64,000 nucleotides of DNA from Streptomyces bottropensis ATCC 25435 (GCF_000383595.1 NZ_KB911581.1:8887519-8951518), one strand, 5' to 3'. Counted from the first letter of the stretch, positions 25,902 to 35,016 are shown. Notes: generated by a model from the letters alone, not told the origin. Numbers and translations: made by a program.

Positions 25902-26384
25902 ATGACCGTACGACCCGTGGTCAAGCGCACTGCCCGTGCCGTTCTGCTCGACGGCGACGACCTGATCCTGATCAAGCGGACCAAACCGGGCATGGACCCC
26001 TACTGGCTCACGCCGGGCGGCGGTGTCGAGCCGGAGGACACCACCGTCGTCGACGCGCTCCACCGCGAAGTGCACGAGGAACTCGGCGCGAAGATCACCG
26101 ATGTGGTGCCCTGTTTCGTGGACACCGTCGAACACATCGGGGAGGACGGCGGCGCCACCGGTGTGAAGGTCCAGCACTTCTTCGTCTGCCGCCTGGAGTC
26201 CATGGACCCCTCCAAGCGGCACGGTCCCGAGATGGACGAGCCGCTGGGCGAGTACGAGATCGTACGCATCCCCTTCACTCGGGTCGGCATCGCTTCCGTG
26301 CACCTCGTCCCGCTGTCCCTGCGGCACTATCTGGACGGGAACATCGAGGGCGTGCGGGCGATGCACGCGCCGGACCTGGGCTGA
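25902..26384 (+). CDS. NUDIX hydrolase
   Basis: 160 residues. The NUDIX box is GGGVEPEDTTVVDALHREVH followed by EELGA, with two extra residues between the first Glu and the Arg-Glu relative to the classical spacing, as in some actinobacterial members. It should hydrolyse a nucleoside diphosphate linked to another moiety, using the REVHEE acidic residues to bind metal. The start is uncertain: ATG at 25902 begins the conserved part; an in-frame ATG at 25881 lies directly after the parS variant. It converges on the flavohaemoglobin gene. Confidence 0.88.
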   Translation: MTVRPVVKRTARAVLLDGDDLILIKRTKPGMDPYWLTPGGGVEPEDTTVVDALHREVHEELGAKITDVVPCFVDTVEHIGEDGGATGVKVQHFFVCRLESMDPSKRHGPEMDEPLGEYEIVRIPFTRVGIASVHLVPLSLRHYLDGNIEGVRAMHAPDLG

Positions 26385-26426
26385 CGTCGCCGGCCGCCGG
26401 AGCGCTCGGCCTGGGGCCCCCGCCGG

Positions 26427-27884
26427 TCAGTCTCCGGCCGCCACCAGTTCCTCGACCGAGTCGTGCCGTATGCGGTCCGCGGGGATGCCGGCGTCCTTCA
26501 ACGCGTCGACACCGCTGCGGATCATGCCGGGCGGGCCGGAGAGATAGGCGTCATATCCGTTCCAGGGCCCGTGGTCCCGTATCGCGTCCGGCAGTTGAAG
26601 CAGTCCGTGCCGGTCCACGACCGGGCGCACCTCGAGCCAAGAGTTGGTCTGCTGCAGCCGCAGCAGGGTGTCGAGATCGTAGAGGTCCTGACCGGTGCGG
26701 GCGCCGTAGAAGACCTCCACCGGGCGGTTCCGTCCGTGCTCGGCGACGTCCTCCACCATGGCTTTGATAGGTGCGATACCGGTGCCGCCGCCCAGGCAGA
26801 GCAGCCCGCTGTCGGTGGTGTGGTCGACCGTCATCGTGCCGGCCGGCGGCCCCAGCCGCAGAACGTCGCCCGGCCGGGCGCGATGCACGAGCGCGTTGGA
26901 GACCCAGCCCGCGGAGATCGCCTTCACATGGAACGTCAACAGCCCGTCCGAGCGGGGCGCCGAGGCGAACGAGTAGTGCCGCCAGATCCGCGGCCACCAG
27001 GGAGTCTCCAGGCTCGTGTACTGCCCGGCGAGGAAGGGATATGGCTGGTTCGGACGGACCGTGAGGACCGCGATGTCCGCGGTCCTCGGATCGTGCGAGA
27101 CGACCTCAGCCAGCCACCAGGGCGGCGACCGCAGTTCGTCCGCCGCCGCCGCGTCGATCATCACCTGGGAGATGGTCGTGTACACCCGAACCCAGGCTGC
27201 CTCGGTCTCGTCGTTCCAGCTCGCCTTGGCATACCGGCTCAGAGCGCCGATCAGGCACTCGCCGACGGCCGGGTAATGATCGGCCTGCGTGCCGTACTTG
27301 CGATGACCGCGACCGAGATTCTGCAGGTAGTCGACGAGGACCGGGGTGTTGTCGATGTGTTCGGCAGCGGTCAGGAGAGCCTTGAGCAGGCGGTCGCGCT
27401 GGGCGTCCATCGCCGGAGGGAACATCGAGCGCAGCTCAGGGTGCTGGACGAAGAGCAGCGCGTAGAAGTACGAGGTGACCTTGTCGGCGACGGGTCCGAC
27501 CTCGGCCATGGTCCGCTGGATGAGAACGGCGTCGGGGGAGGCCGTGGGGCCGCCTGACTGGTTGGGCACGTGGGCGACGGAGTGCTCGGAACCGTGCTCC
27601 TCTGCGGGCTGCGCGGCCCGGGCAGGCGGGGAATACGGCGGGACGCCTGGCGGAAGGTCGGCGGAGCTCTGTATTCGCTCCCGTGCCACGCCTTCCCGGG
27701 CCTGCTCCACACTGCTCGGCGGCTCCAGGGAACGACCCACGGGCCGCAGGCCGGCGAGGCGGTAACCCTCGGGCTCCAGGTCTTCGCCGGGGGACGGCGG
27801 AGACGTACGTGGTGTGAACCAGCCGCCTCCGTCACTGCCCCCCGAAGTGCCGTTGCCGGCCGACGTGGTGGTCGGAGCGTCCAT
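26427..27884 (-). CDS. flavohaemoglobin-like protein with disordered N-terminal extension
   Basis: 485 residues. About the first 115 are low-complexity Pro/Gly/Ser sequence. A globin domain follows (about 120-250) with the B-helix YFYALLF and the proximal haem histidine in ADHYPAVGECLIGAL. The remainder is a ferredoxin-reductase module with the flavin motif RHYSFASAP and the nucleotide motif GGGTGIAP. Enzymes of this type turn nitric oxide into nitrate using NAD(P)H and oxygen; the sequence fits but activity is inferred. ATG at 27884 was chosen over 27905 because GAGGCAG precedes it. Confidence 0.87.
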   Translation of the reverse strand: MDAPTTTSAGNGTSGGSDGGGWFTPRTSPPSPGEDLEPEGYRLAGLRPVGRSLEPPSSVEQAREGVARERIQSSADLPPGVPPYSPPARAAQPAEEHGSEHSVAHVPNQSGGPTASPDAVLIQRTMAEVGPVADKVTSYFYALLFVQHPELRSMFPPAMDAQRDRLLKALLTAAEHIDNTPVLVDYLQNLGRGHRKYGTQADHYPAVGECLIGALSRYAKASWNDETEAAWVRVYTTISQVMIDAAAADELRSPPWWLAEVVSHDPRTADIAVLTVRPNQPYPFLAGQYTSLETPWWPRIWRHYSFASAPRSDGLLTFHVKAISAGWVSNALVHRARPGDVLRLGPPAGTMTVDHTTDSGLLCLGGGTGIAPIKAMVEDVAEHGRNRPVEVFYGARTGQDLYDLDTLLRLQQTNSWLEVRPVVDRHGLLQLPDAIRDHGPWNGYDAYLSGPPGMIRSGVDALKDAGIPADRIRHDSVEELVAAGD

Positions 27885-28540
27885 GGTCTGCCTCGCCTCG
27901 AACATCTTTCGGTCGATCTAGTACGCCCCCACTCGGAAGTCGCACGCTTTCCCCCGCGGACGGCCTTGCTTTCCCCGTTCGTTCCCCGTCGGCCAATGCG
28001 GCCACAGTCAGTCCGGATTCCCGATCCGTACGGTCAAGTAGGCGAGAGTGTGACGTGAGCCGCAGCTCTCACCGCAGCGTTCCACGGCGCACGAACGCCC
28101 CCACCTCGTAACGGCAAACGCGGGTCTCCGATCCCCTGTCCGGTTAGGCTGCATTGAGCTGCGTTCGCACCCCTGTCATGAGACGGCTGCATCTCACTTC
28201 GGACACGAACCGGACTCGACCCTACCGGCAGGGCCGCCACACACAAGTCCCCCCATCCCGTACCGCGAATTCCATGGGGGCGAATCAGTGATTCCTTCAA
28301 TTGCTGGGCCAGGGCACATCAATTCATAGATATCCCACAGATCCGACTCGCGCACGAGTGGGTGTCCGGCCTCAGTCCCGGTTCTCATGTCCCAAATGTT
28401 TCGCAGCCGCGGCGAGCCGGTCCTCCCAGGCCCGGAGACCGGTGTTTCACGTGAAACATCGGTCCGCCCACTGTGTGGTTGGGCGCGAAATGGCCAAACA
28501 GGTGTGTGTCTGACCGCAAACCGGTGGACGCCAAGGGCTC
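27885..28540. other. 656-base intergenic region between the flavohaemoglobin and a GNAT gene
   Basis: The longest stretch without an accepted gene. It must hold two divergent promoters and has a parS site at 28444-28457. It is less GC-rich than the genes around it. A 64-codon minus-strand frame at 28194-28388 is open but lacks the GC bias at third positions expected of a coding sequence. Nothing else is recognised. Confidence 0.6.
28444..28457. other. parS: parS site 6, exact
   Basis: Exact GTTTCACGTGAAAC. The flanks ACCGGT and ATCGGT extend the dyad to 26 bases with one mismatched pair. Confidence 0.95.
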
Positions 28541-29428
28541 ATGTCGGACAGCCTGACCCGCGTGTCGACACTTTCCCCCGCAGCTCTGCCCATCCGCCGC
28601 CTGACGCCTCGCGACCGCACCGCCTGCTCCGACCTGTCCGAGGACCGGGGTTGGCCCCGGGAGGAGCACAAGTGGGGGCTCCTCCTTGCGGCCGGCACCG
28701 GCTACGGCGTCGATGCTCCCGACGGCGGGCTTGTCACCGCCTGCGTGGTGACCGAGTACGGCCCCGTCGGCAGCCCTGAACTGAGTGCGATCGGCATGGT
28801 TCTGGTCGCCGAACGGTATGCCCGCCAGGGCATCGGCCGCTGTCTGATGCGTCATGTGGTCACAGAGATGGGCACCACTCCGCTGACCCTGCACGCGACC
28901 CCGTACGGACGTCCGCTCTACGAGGAGCTGGGCTTCAAGGTCACCGGGCAGGCCGAGATGATCCGCGGACACTTCACACCTGGGGCGCCCGACGTCTCGG
29001 TCCGTACGCGCCCGGCCACGGCCGAGGACCTGACCACGATCCTCAGGCTCGACGCAGAAGTCTTCGGCACAGACCGCACGCACATCCTGACCCGGCTTCC
29101 CGCGTTCGCCGATCAGCTGCGTGTGGCCGTGGAGAACGACAGGATCATCGGATACGCGGCTGCCTGGCCCAACATGGACGATCATGTCGTCGGCCCGTTG
29201 ATCGCCCGTGACACTCGGACGGCAAAGGCGCTCATCACGTCCCTGGCCGCCCACACCGAGCGACCTTTGCGCACCGACATCGACGTACGTCACGACGAAC
29301 TGCTGGCGTGGGCGAAGGAACGGGGCCTGGCATCGATCGCCTTCAACTCGGTGATGACGTACGGGCTCTCCGAGCTGCCGGGTGACTGGACCCGGCGCTA
29401 CGCCCCGCTGACCGTGGCAGCGGGCTGA
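28541..29428 (+). CDS. GNAT family N-acetyltransferase, two-domain
   Basis: 295 residues with two GNAT folds in tandem. The first carries the acetyl-CoA loop VLVAERYARQGIGRCLM near residue 90 and LYEELGFKVTG after it. The second half (from about 145, VRTRPATAEDLTTI) is GNAT-like but with a degraded CoA loop. The substrate is unknown. ATG at 28541 has AAGGG close upstream. It converges on the MFS gene with a gap of only 29 bases. Confidence 0.85.
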   Translation: MSDSLTRVSTLSPAALPIRRLTPRDRTACSDLSEDRGWPREEHKWGLLLAAGTGYGVDAPDGGLVTACVVTEYGPVGSPELSAIGMVLVAERYARQGIGRCLMRHVVTEMGTTPLTLHATPYGRPLYEELGFKVTGQAEMIRGHFTPGAPDVSVRTRPATAEDLTTILRLDAEVFGTDRTHILTRLPAFADQLRVAVENDRIIGYAAAWPNMDDHVVGPLIARDTRTAKALITSLAAHTERPLRTDIDVRHDELLAWAKERGLASIAFNSVMTYGLSELPGDWTRRYAPLTVAAG

Positions 29429-29457
29429 GCCACCGAACCCAGCGGGCTCGTCAGCGG

Positions 29458-30666
29458 TCAGTGATGCACGGGTGTCCGCCGTGCGGCCGCTCCAGAGCCC
29501 TCGACGACGGTGTCGGCGGCCGCGCCCCCACGCTCCAGCAACGATGCGATGAGCGCGAGCACGAGAGCACTCCCGGCGAGGACGGCACCGACCCAGCTGG
29601 GCGCCGTGTAGCCGAGACCGGCGTCGATGACGAGTCCGCCAAGCCAGGCGGAGAGCGCGTTGCCGAGGTTGAAGGCGCCGATGTTCACGGCCGAGGCCAG
29701 CGTGGGGGCGCCATGCGCCTGGTCGAGAACCCGCTTCTGGAGCGGCGGCACGGTCGCGAAACCCAGAGCACCGACCAGCGTGATGGTCACCGCAGCGGCG
29801 ATCTTGTCGTGGGCGGTGACGGAGAACAGTGCGAGAACGACCGCGAGAGCGCCCAGTGAGACGTAAAGCATGGGCATCAGCGCGCGGTCGGCGTACTTGC
29901 CGCCCACGAGGTTGCCGCCGACCATGCCCAGACCGAAGAGGACGAGAAGCCAGGTGACGGAGGAGTCGGCGAAGCCGGCGACGTGCGTCATCATCGGGGC
30001 GATGTAGGTGATGGCCGCGAAGACGCCGCCGAAGCCCAGCACCGTCATCGCCATGGCCAGCAGTACCTGGACGTTCCTGAAGGCGGCCAGTTCGTCGCGG
30101 AGGCGGACGTCCTGCGGCTTGGGAAGGTCGGGGACCAGCCGGGCGACGCCCAGCAGGCCGACGACTCCCAGCGCGGCGACCCCGGCGAAAGTGACCCGCC
30201 AACCGACGGACTGCCCGATGAGGGTGCCCAGCGGCACTCCGACCACGTTCGCGACGGTCAACCCGCTGAACATCATCGCGAGGGCACCGGCCTTCCGGTC
30301 CGGGGCGACGAGTTCGGCCGCGACCACCGAGCCGATGCCGAAGAAGGCACCGTGCGCCAGTGAGGCGATCACGCGGCCAAGCAGCATGACAGAGAAGGCG
30401 GGAGCGAGCGCGGAGAGCAGGTTGCCCGCGATGAACAACCCCATCAACAGCATGAGCATCCGCTTGCGGGACACCCTCGTCCCCAGAGCGGTCATGACCG
30501 GCGCTCCGAACACGACGCCGAGTGCGTAGCCGGTCACGAGGAGGCCGGCGGTGGGGATGGAGACCCCGAAGTCGCCCGCGATCTCGGGCAGCACTCCCAT
30601 GATCACAAACTCCGTCGTGCCGATGCCGAAGGCGCCGATCGCCAGTGCCAGAAGCGCGAGGGGCAT
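29458..30666 (-). CDS. MFS efflux transporter, DHA1 type
   Basis: 402 residues with twelve membrane segments and the drug:H+ antiporter-1 pattern (GTTEFVIMGVLPEIAGDFGVS near the start, GYALGVVFGAP, RVSRKRML in the loop between TM2 and TM3). Resembles AraJ/Cmx-like efflux pumps of unknown substrate. It is divergent from a MarR regulator, with a dyad between them, so repression by that regulator and induction by a substrate are likely. Confidence 0.9.
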   Translation of the reverse strand: MPLALLALAIGAFGIGTTEFVIMGVLPEIAGDFGVSIPTAGLLVTGYALGVVFGAPVMTALGTRVSRKRMLMLLMGLFIAGNLLSALAPAFSVMLLGRVIASLAHGAFFGIGSVVAAELVAPDRKAGALAMMFSGLTVANVVGVPLGTLIGQSVGWRVTFAGVAALGVVGLLGVARLVPDLPKPQDVRLRDELAAFRNVQVLLAMAMTVLGFGGVFAAITYIAPMMTHVAGFADSSVTWLLVLFGLGMVGGNLVGGKYADRALMPMLYVSLGALAVVLALFSVTAHDKIAAAVTITLVGALGFATVPPLQKRVLDQAHGAPTLASAVNIGAFNLGNALSAWLGGLVIDAGLGYTAPSWVGAVLAGSALVLALIASLLERGGAAADTVVEGSGAAARRTPVHH

Positions 30667-30708
30667 GAGGACATACACCTTCCAGAAGATTGCAGGGGCG
30701 CTTATCGA

Positions 30709-30731
30709 GCGTACACAATACTTGCATACGC
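30709..30731. promoter_or_regulatory. 23-base inverted repeat, candidate MarR operator
   Basis: Arms GCGTAnnCAA (30709-30718) and TTGnnTACGC (30722-30731) are complementary apart from the two n positions and are separated by TAC. It lies between the divergent MFS (start 30666) and MarR (start 30808) genes. Confidence 0.6.
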
Positions 30732-30807
30732 GCACTATCGGCAGGTGCGGGCAATTGCGTGAGTGGCCTACCCTGGGGGCGAGCAGCTTCAGGACGGAGG
30801 AACACCG

Positions 30808-31266
30808 ATGACGGCGACGGATCCCGCACTCACCGCCCTCGCTCAGGGCTGGTGCGCTCTCTCCCTGTTGCACGGGCGGATCGAGGCCCGCATCGAGCGC
30901 GCACTGCAGTCCGGGCACGGCCTGAGCGTGCGGGAGTACTCCCTGCTCGACGTGTTGAGCCGCCAGCACGACGGCGAGGGCGGGCACCTGCAGATGAAGC
31001 AGGTCGCCGACGCGGTCGTGCTCAGCCAGAGCGCCACGACCCGGCTGGTCACCCGGCTCGAGGACCGTGGTCTGCTCGCGCGCTATCTGTGTCCGACCGA
31101 CCGCCGGGGCATCTACACGGACGTCTCCGAGGCGGGCTTGCGGCTCCTCGCCGAGGCACGTCCCACCAATGACGCCGCCCTGCGCGAGGCCCTGGACGAG
31201 GCGGCCGAGAACCCTGAACTGGCCCCTCTGGTCCGCGTCGTGGAGTCACCGAACGTGTCCGCCTAG
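30808..31266 (+). CDS. MarR family transcriptional regulator
   Basis: 152 residues with a winged helix: LSVREYSLLDVLSR, LQMKQVADAVVLSQSATTRLVTRLEDRGLLAR and the wing DRRGIYTDVS. It acts as a dimer that binds palindromes and is released by small phenolic or other ligands. ATG at 30808 has GGAGG seven bases upstream. Divergent from the MFS pump and separated by ten bases from a downstream GNAT gene, which may be co-transcribed. Confidence 0.92.
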   Translation: MTATDPALTALAQGWCALSLLHGRIEARIERALQSGHGLSVREYSLLDVLSRQHDGEGGHLQMKQVADAVVLSQSATTRLVTRLEDRGLLARYLCPTDRRGIYTDVSEAGLRLLAEARPTNDAALREALDEAAENPELAPLVRVVESPNVSA

Positions 31267-31275
31267 GGTGGTCCC

Positions 31276-31728
31276 ATGGGAGATCTCGACATCCGCCCGG
31301 CGACCGAGGACGACATACCGGAGATCGTCGCGATGCTGGCCGACGACCCTTTGGGCGCCCGGCGCGAATCGCCCGACGACCTCACCCCGTACATCGCCGC
31401 ACTGAAGCGCCTCAACGGCGACCCCCATCAGCATGTGGTGGTCGCAGTCCGCGAGCACCGCGTGGTCGGGACACTCCAGCTGACGATCATCCCCGGCCTG
31501 TCCCGGCGCGGTGCCACCCGCTCGATCATCGAAGGGGTGCGGGTCCATGGCGACGAGCGCGGCAGCGGTCTCGGTACGCGACTCATCGAGTGGGCAGTCG
31601 ACTCGTCGCGGCGCCAGGGCTGCCAGTTGGTGCAGCTGACGTCCGACGTCACGCGCGCCGACGCCCACCGCTTCTACGAACGGCTCGGTTTCGAGGCCAC
31701 CCACGTGGGCTTCAAGATGCCGCTCTGA
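31276..31728 (+). CDS. GNAT family N-acetyltransferase
   Basis: 150 residues, one GNAT domain. The acetyl-CoA loop is VHGDERGSGLGTRLIEWAV near residue 90, followed by FYERLGFEATHVGF. Substrate unknown. It starts ten bases after the MarR gene and ends at a parS-containing hairpin shared with the convergent serine hydrolase. Confidence 0.9.
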   Translation: MGDLDIRPATEDDIPEIVAMLADDPLGARRESPDDLTPYIAALKRLNGDPHQHVVVAVREHRVVGTLQLTIIPGLSRRGATRSIIEGVRVHGDERGSGLGTRLIEWAVDSSRRQGCQLVQLTSDVTRADAHRFYERLGFEATHVGFKMPL

Positions 31729-31772
31729 ATCTCGCCTCTGTTCCTGTTCCTGTTCCAGCTTTTGGCGCGACT

Positions 31773-31814
31773 GTGGGGTCCCGTTTCACGTGAAACATCA
31801 CAAGCGGGCCCCAC
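31773..31814. terminator. hairpin with a parS site in its loop
   Basis: GTGGGGTCCCG (31773-31783) pairs with CGGGCCCCAC (31805-31814) with one bulged T, between convergent genes. The loop holds most of parS site 7. Confidence 0.6.
31783..31796. other. parS: parS site 7, exact
   Basis: Exact GTTTCACGTGAAAC between the GNAT and serine hydrolase stops, within the loop of the hairpin at 31773-31814. Confidence 0.95.
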
Positions 31815-31831
31815 TGCCCCCGAAGTCGTGG

Positions 31832-33217
31832 CTACGAGACGCCGCGCCACCCCTCGGGATCCACTCCGCCAGGCACGGGAGCCCCCTCCTCGTACGGCTG
31901 ACGCGTGAACACGAACGATCCGAGGTCCAGGTGGCTCACGGTCCCGTCGGGCCTTCGTACGGCCCGCAGGACCTCTCCGGAGAAGTAGCCGTTGAGCCCG
32001 GTCCAGCTGCCGTCGTCGTTGTCCCGGAAGCGAGCACCGCGCAGAGTCGCGGAGATCGGGTCCAGTGAGAGCCCGCCGTCGGCGACTAGACGCAACGCGA
32101 AGCAGTGCGTCCCCCAGTACCAAGGCCCAGCCAGCTCCAGAACCGAAGGGTCCACCTCGGGCAGCGGTCGCCACGGGTCGGGGATCCGCGGCTCGGCCTC
32201 CGCCACGATGCGTACGAGGTCCGCGGCCACCTCCGACACCACTGGCCCCGAGGTGCAGTTGGTCAGCACGACGGCCGCCACGTCGTCCTCGACGCTGATG
32301 GTGAGCTGGGCGAGGAAGCCGGGCACCGAACCGCTGTGACCGACCAGGAACCGGCCGTCCCGGTGCTGAAGCTGCATGCCGAGCCCGTACGCCGAACCGG
32401 CCGACACGTCGGCGGCCTCCCCCGGTGCGGCGGGCGCCCGCATCTCCCGGACGGATTCCGCACCCAACACCCGGTCGTGCCCCCTGGCCAGGAAGACCGC
32501 GAAGCGCGCCAGATCGGCTGCGGTCGACCAGAGCTGCCCCGCAGGACCCATCCTGCCCAGGTCCTCGACCTTCTCCGGCAGCATCACATCCGCCCAGGGA
32601 TGCACGGCCCAGCCGCCGGCGTGCGGCGCCACCGGGTGCCACGTCGTGCGGCGCAGGCCGAGTGGTTCGAGCACCTCGCGTCGTAGGACGTCCTCCCAGG
32701 CGGCGCCCCGCAGCTTTTCGACGAGCGCACCGAGGAGGGTGAAGCCGGGGTTGGAGTAATGGAAGCGGCGGCCGACGGGATGACGGTGAGGCTGCTCACC
32801 GAGCACATCTGCGAGTTCCGGACGCAGGGATCCCGGGGTGCGCTCCCACCAGGGCGACGGCGACTCGGCCGCCAGTCCGCCCGTGTGGGCCAGCAGTTCG
32901 GCGATGGTCGCCTCCCCCACGCCGGTACCCGGCAGGTGCTTCTCCAGCGGATCGCCGAGGTCCAGGGCACCCTCGTCGCGTAGCCGCAGCACCAGGACAG
33001 CGGTGAAGGTCTTGGTGATCGAGCCGATCCGGTACTGCACGTTCTCGTCCGGCGCGTGCCCCTCGACCGAGGTCCGTGCTCCGTTCCACACCGTCTCCCC
33101 GCCCCTGACCAGCGCCGCGACCAGTGACGGAGTGCGTCCCTCGGCCTGGGCGACGGCGATGCGGTGCAGCAGAGCCCGACGCGTGGCGGGAAGGAGCTCT
33201 TCCTGAGGTGTTGTCAT
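31832..33217 (-). CDS. serine hydrolase, class C beta-lactamase/DD-peptidase fold
   Basis: 461 residues. The serine-x-x-lysine motif is SITK near residue 66, the tyrosine motif is YSN near 154 and the third motif is HSG near 292, all in the expected order, so it should be an active beta-lactamase-fold enzyme. A C-terminal lipocalin-like segment of about 110 residues follows. No signal peptide is visible, so it is probably cytoplasmic and more likely an esterase or D-amino peptidase than a resistance beta-lactamase. Confidence 0.88.
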   Translation of the reverse strand: MTTPQEELLPATRRALLHRIAVAQAEGRTPSLVAALVRGGETVWNGARTSVEGHAPDENVQYRIGSITKTFTAVLVLRLRDEGALDLGDPLEKHLPGTGVGEATIAELLAHTGGLAAESPSPWWERTPGSLRPELADVLGEQPHRHPVGRRFHYSNPGFTLLGALVEKLRGAAWEDVLRREVLEPLGLRRTTWHPVAPHAGGWAVHPWADVMLPEKVEDLGRMGPAGQLWSTAADLARFAVFLARGHDRVLGAESVREMRAPAAPGEAADVSAGSAYGLGMQLQHRDGRFLVGHSGSVPGFLAQLTISVEDDVAAVVLTNCTSGPVVSEVAADLVRIVAEAEPRIPDPWRPLPEVDPSVLELAGPWYWGTHCFALRLVADGGLSLDPISATLRGARFRDNDDGSWTGLNGYFSGEVLRAVRRPDGTVSHLDLGSFVFTRQPYEEGAPVPGGVDPEGWRGVS

Positions 33218-33267
33218 ACGCCCACTCCATCGGCCCGGACACCGCGCGTCGAGCGCATTTCCCCGGG

Positions 33268-34746
33268 TCAGGTCTGTGCCATGTCCACGAACCGCGAGTA
33301 GTGACCCTGGAAGGCGACCGTGATCGTGGCCGTCGGACCGTTACGGTGCTTGCCCACGATGATGTCGGCCTCGCCTGCGCGCGGCGACTCCTTCTCGTAC
33401 GCGTCCTCACGGTGCAGCAGGATCACCATGTCCGCGTCCTGCTCGATCGATCCCGACTCACGCAGGTCGGACACCATGGGCTTCTTGTCCGTACGCTGCT
33501 CAGGACCACGGTTGAGCTGCGACAGCGCGATCACCGGCAGCTCCAGCTCCTTGGCCAGCAGCTTCAGGTTTCGCGACATGTCAGAGACTTCCTGCTGGCG
33601 GCTCTCGGACCGCTTGCCGCCGGACTGCATGAGCTGCAGATAGTCGATGATGACCAGCTTCAGGTCATTGCGCTGCTTCAGGCGCCGGCACTTGGCGCGG
33701 ATCTCCATCATCGACAGGTTCGGGGAGTCGTCGATATAGAGCGGAGCGGCCGAGACGTCCGGCATCCGGCGGGCCAGGCGTGTCCAGTCCTCGTCCGTCA
33801 TCGTGCCGGACCGCATGTGGTGCAGGGCCACACGCGCCTCGGCCGACAGCAGACGCATCGCGATCTCGTTGCGCCCCATTTCGAGCGAGAAGATCACGCT
33901 CGGCATGTTGTGCTTGATCGAACAGGCGCGCGCGAAGTCCAGAGCGAGGGTCGACTTACCCATGGCGGGCCGGGCCGCAATGATGATCATCTGACCCGGA
34001 TGGAGACCGTTGGTGAGCTGGTCGAGATCGGTGAAACCTGTCGGCACACCAGTCATCTCGCCCGACCGCGAACCGATCGCCTCGATCTCGTCGAGCGCGC
34101 CCTCCATGATGTCGCCGAGCGGCAGATAGTCCTCGGTGGTGCGCTGCTCGGTGACCGCGAAGATCTCGGCCTGCGCCCTGTTGACGATCTCGTCGACGTC
34201 GTCGTCGGCCGCGTATCCCATCTGCGTGATGCGGGTGCCGGCTTCGACCAGGCGGCGCAGGACTGCACGCTCATGGACGATCTCCGCGTAGTACTCGGCG
34301 TTCGCCGCCGTCGGCACCGTCTGGACAAGGGTGTGCAGATAGGAGGCGCCGCCGACCTTGGTGATCTCGCCGCGCTTGGTGAGCTCGGCGGCGATGGTGA
34401 TGGGGTCGGCCGGCTCACCCTTGGCGTAGATGTCGAGGATCGCCTGGTAGATGGTCTCGTGGGCCGGCTTGTAGAAATCGGGACCCTTGAGGATCTCGAC
34501 CACGTCGGCAATGGCGTCCTTGGACAGCAACATGCCGCCGAGGACGGACTGCTCGGCGTCGAGGTCCTGCGGTGGAACCCGCTCGAAGGCCGAACCCCCG
34601 CCGTCCCATTGCCCGTTGTCCCTGCCGCGGTCGTGCCGCTCCTCCCGGCCTCGGCCGCCGTCGTCCTGACGCCGTCGGGAAGCAGGCAGACGATCACCGG
34701 GCCCGCTGTCGGCCCACGGGTCGTCCAAGGGCTCGGAAATGCTCAC
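33268..34746 (-). CDS. dnaB: replicative DNA helicase DnaB
   Basis: 492 residues from a GTG at 34746 with GGAGGAGG eight bases upstream. The N-terminal domain (PPQDLDAEQSVLGGMLLSKDAI) is preceded by a charged Arg/Asp-rich tail of about 40 residues. The RecA-like domain has Walker A ARPAMGKST near residue 260 and Walker B LVIIDYLQL near 370. No intein interrupts it, unlike dnaB of some mycobacteria. DnaB unwinds DNA at the fork. The region upstream has a cluster of DnaA boxes. Confidence 0.96.
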   Translation of the reverse strand: MSISEPLDDPWADSGPGDRLPASRRRQDDGGRGREERHDRGRDNGQWDGGGSAFERVPPQDLDAEQSVLGGMLLSKDAIADVVEILKGPDFYKPAHETIYQAILDIYAKGEPADPITIAAELTKRGEITKVGGASYLHTLVQTVPTAANAEYYAEIVHERAVLRRLVEAGTRITQMGYAADDDVDEIVNRAQAEIFAVTEQRTTEDYLPLGDIMEGALDEIEAIGSRSGEMTGVPTGFTDLDQLTNGLHPGQMIIIAARPAMGKSTLALDFARACSIKHNMPSVIFSLEMGRNEIAMRLLSAEARVALHHMRSGTMTDEDWTRLARRMPDVSAAPLYIDDSPNLSMMEIRAKCRRLKQRNDLKLVIIDYLQLMQSGGKRSESRQQEVSDMSRNLKLLAKELELPVIALSQLNRGPEQRTDKKPMVSDLRESGSIEQDADMVILLHREDAYEKESPRAGEADIIVGKHRNGPTATITVAFQGHYSRFVDMAQT

Positions 34747-34927
34747 CGAGCGACCTCCTCCCGTCCGCCGAGCGGACCTCGCCGTGCTTCTCTTTCTACG
34801 GCACGACACTGACAAATGAGACGGCCCAACTCCGGTTCTGGCGCGTCGGTTTTGCGAGGTTTCCGTGATCTGCCGAGGAGCGGGCGCCGCACCACCGTAG
34901 GCCCGTCGGCACCGTCAGCCAATCTGG

Positions 34928-35016
34928 TTATCCACAGGCCATGTGGACGACGGCCCAGATGCTGTGGAGAACCCCGCAAAACCTGTGCACGACTCGGTGG
35001 ACAGGCCTGTGAACAA
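34928..35016. promoter_or_regulatory. DnaA-box cluster upstream of dnaB
   Basis: TTATCCACA at 34928-34936 is a canonical DnaA box. On the minus strand TCGTCCACA (34950-34942), TTCTCCACA (34971-34963) and TTGTTCACA (35016-35008) each differ by one base from TTGTCCACA or TTATCCACA. Weaker matches lie at 34984-34992 and 34996-35004. Confidence 0.65.

Noticed and set aside
28194..28388. 64-codon minus-strand frame in the flavohaemoglobin-GNAT spacer
   Set aside because: GC at third positions is only about 60 percent, well below real genes here, and no ribosome site or family pattern was seen.
31832..33217. Beta-lactamase resistance gene
   Set aside because: The fold and motifs are present, but there is no signal peptide and the context is housekeeping, so a general serine hydrolase is more likely.
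33268..34746. Intein in dnaB
   Set aside because: Walker motifs and spacing are uninterrupted and the length is normal.
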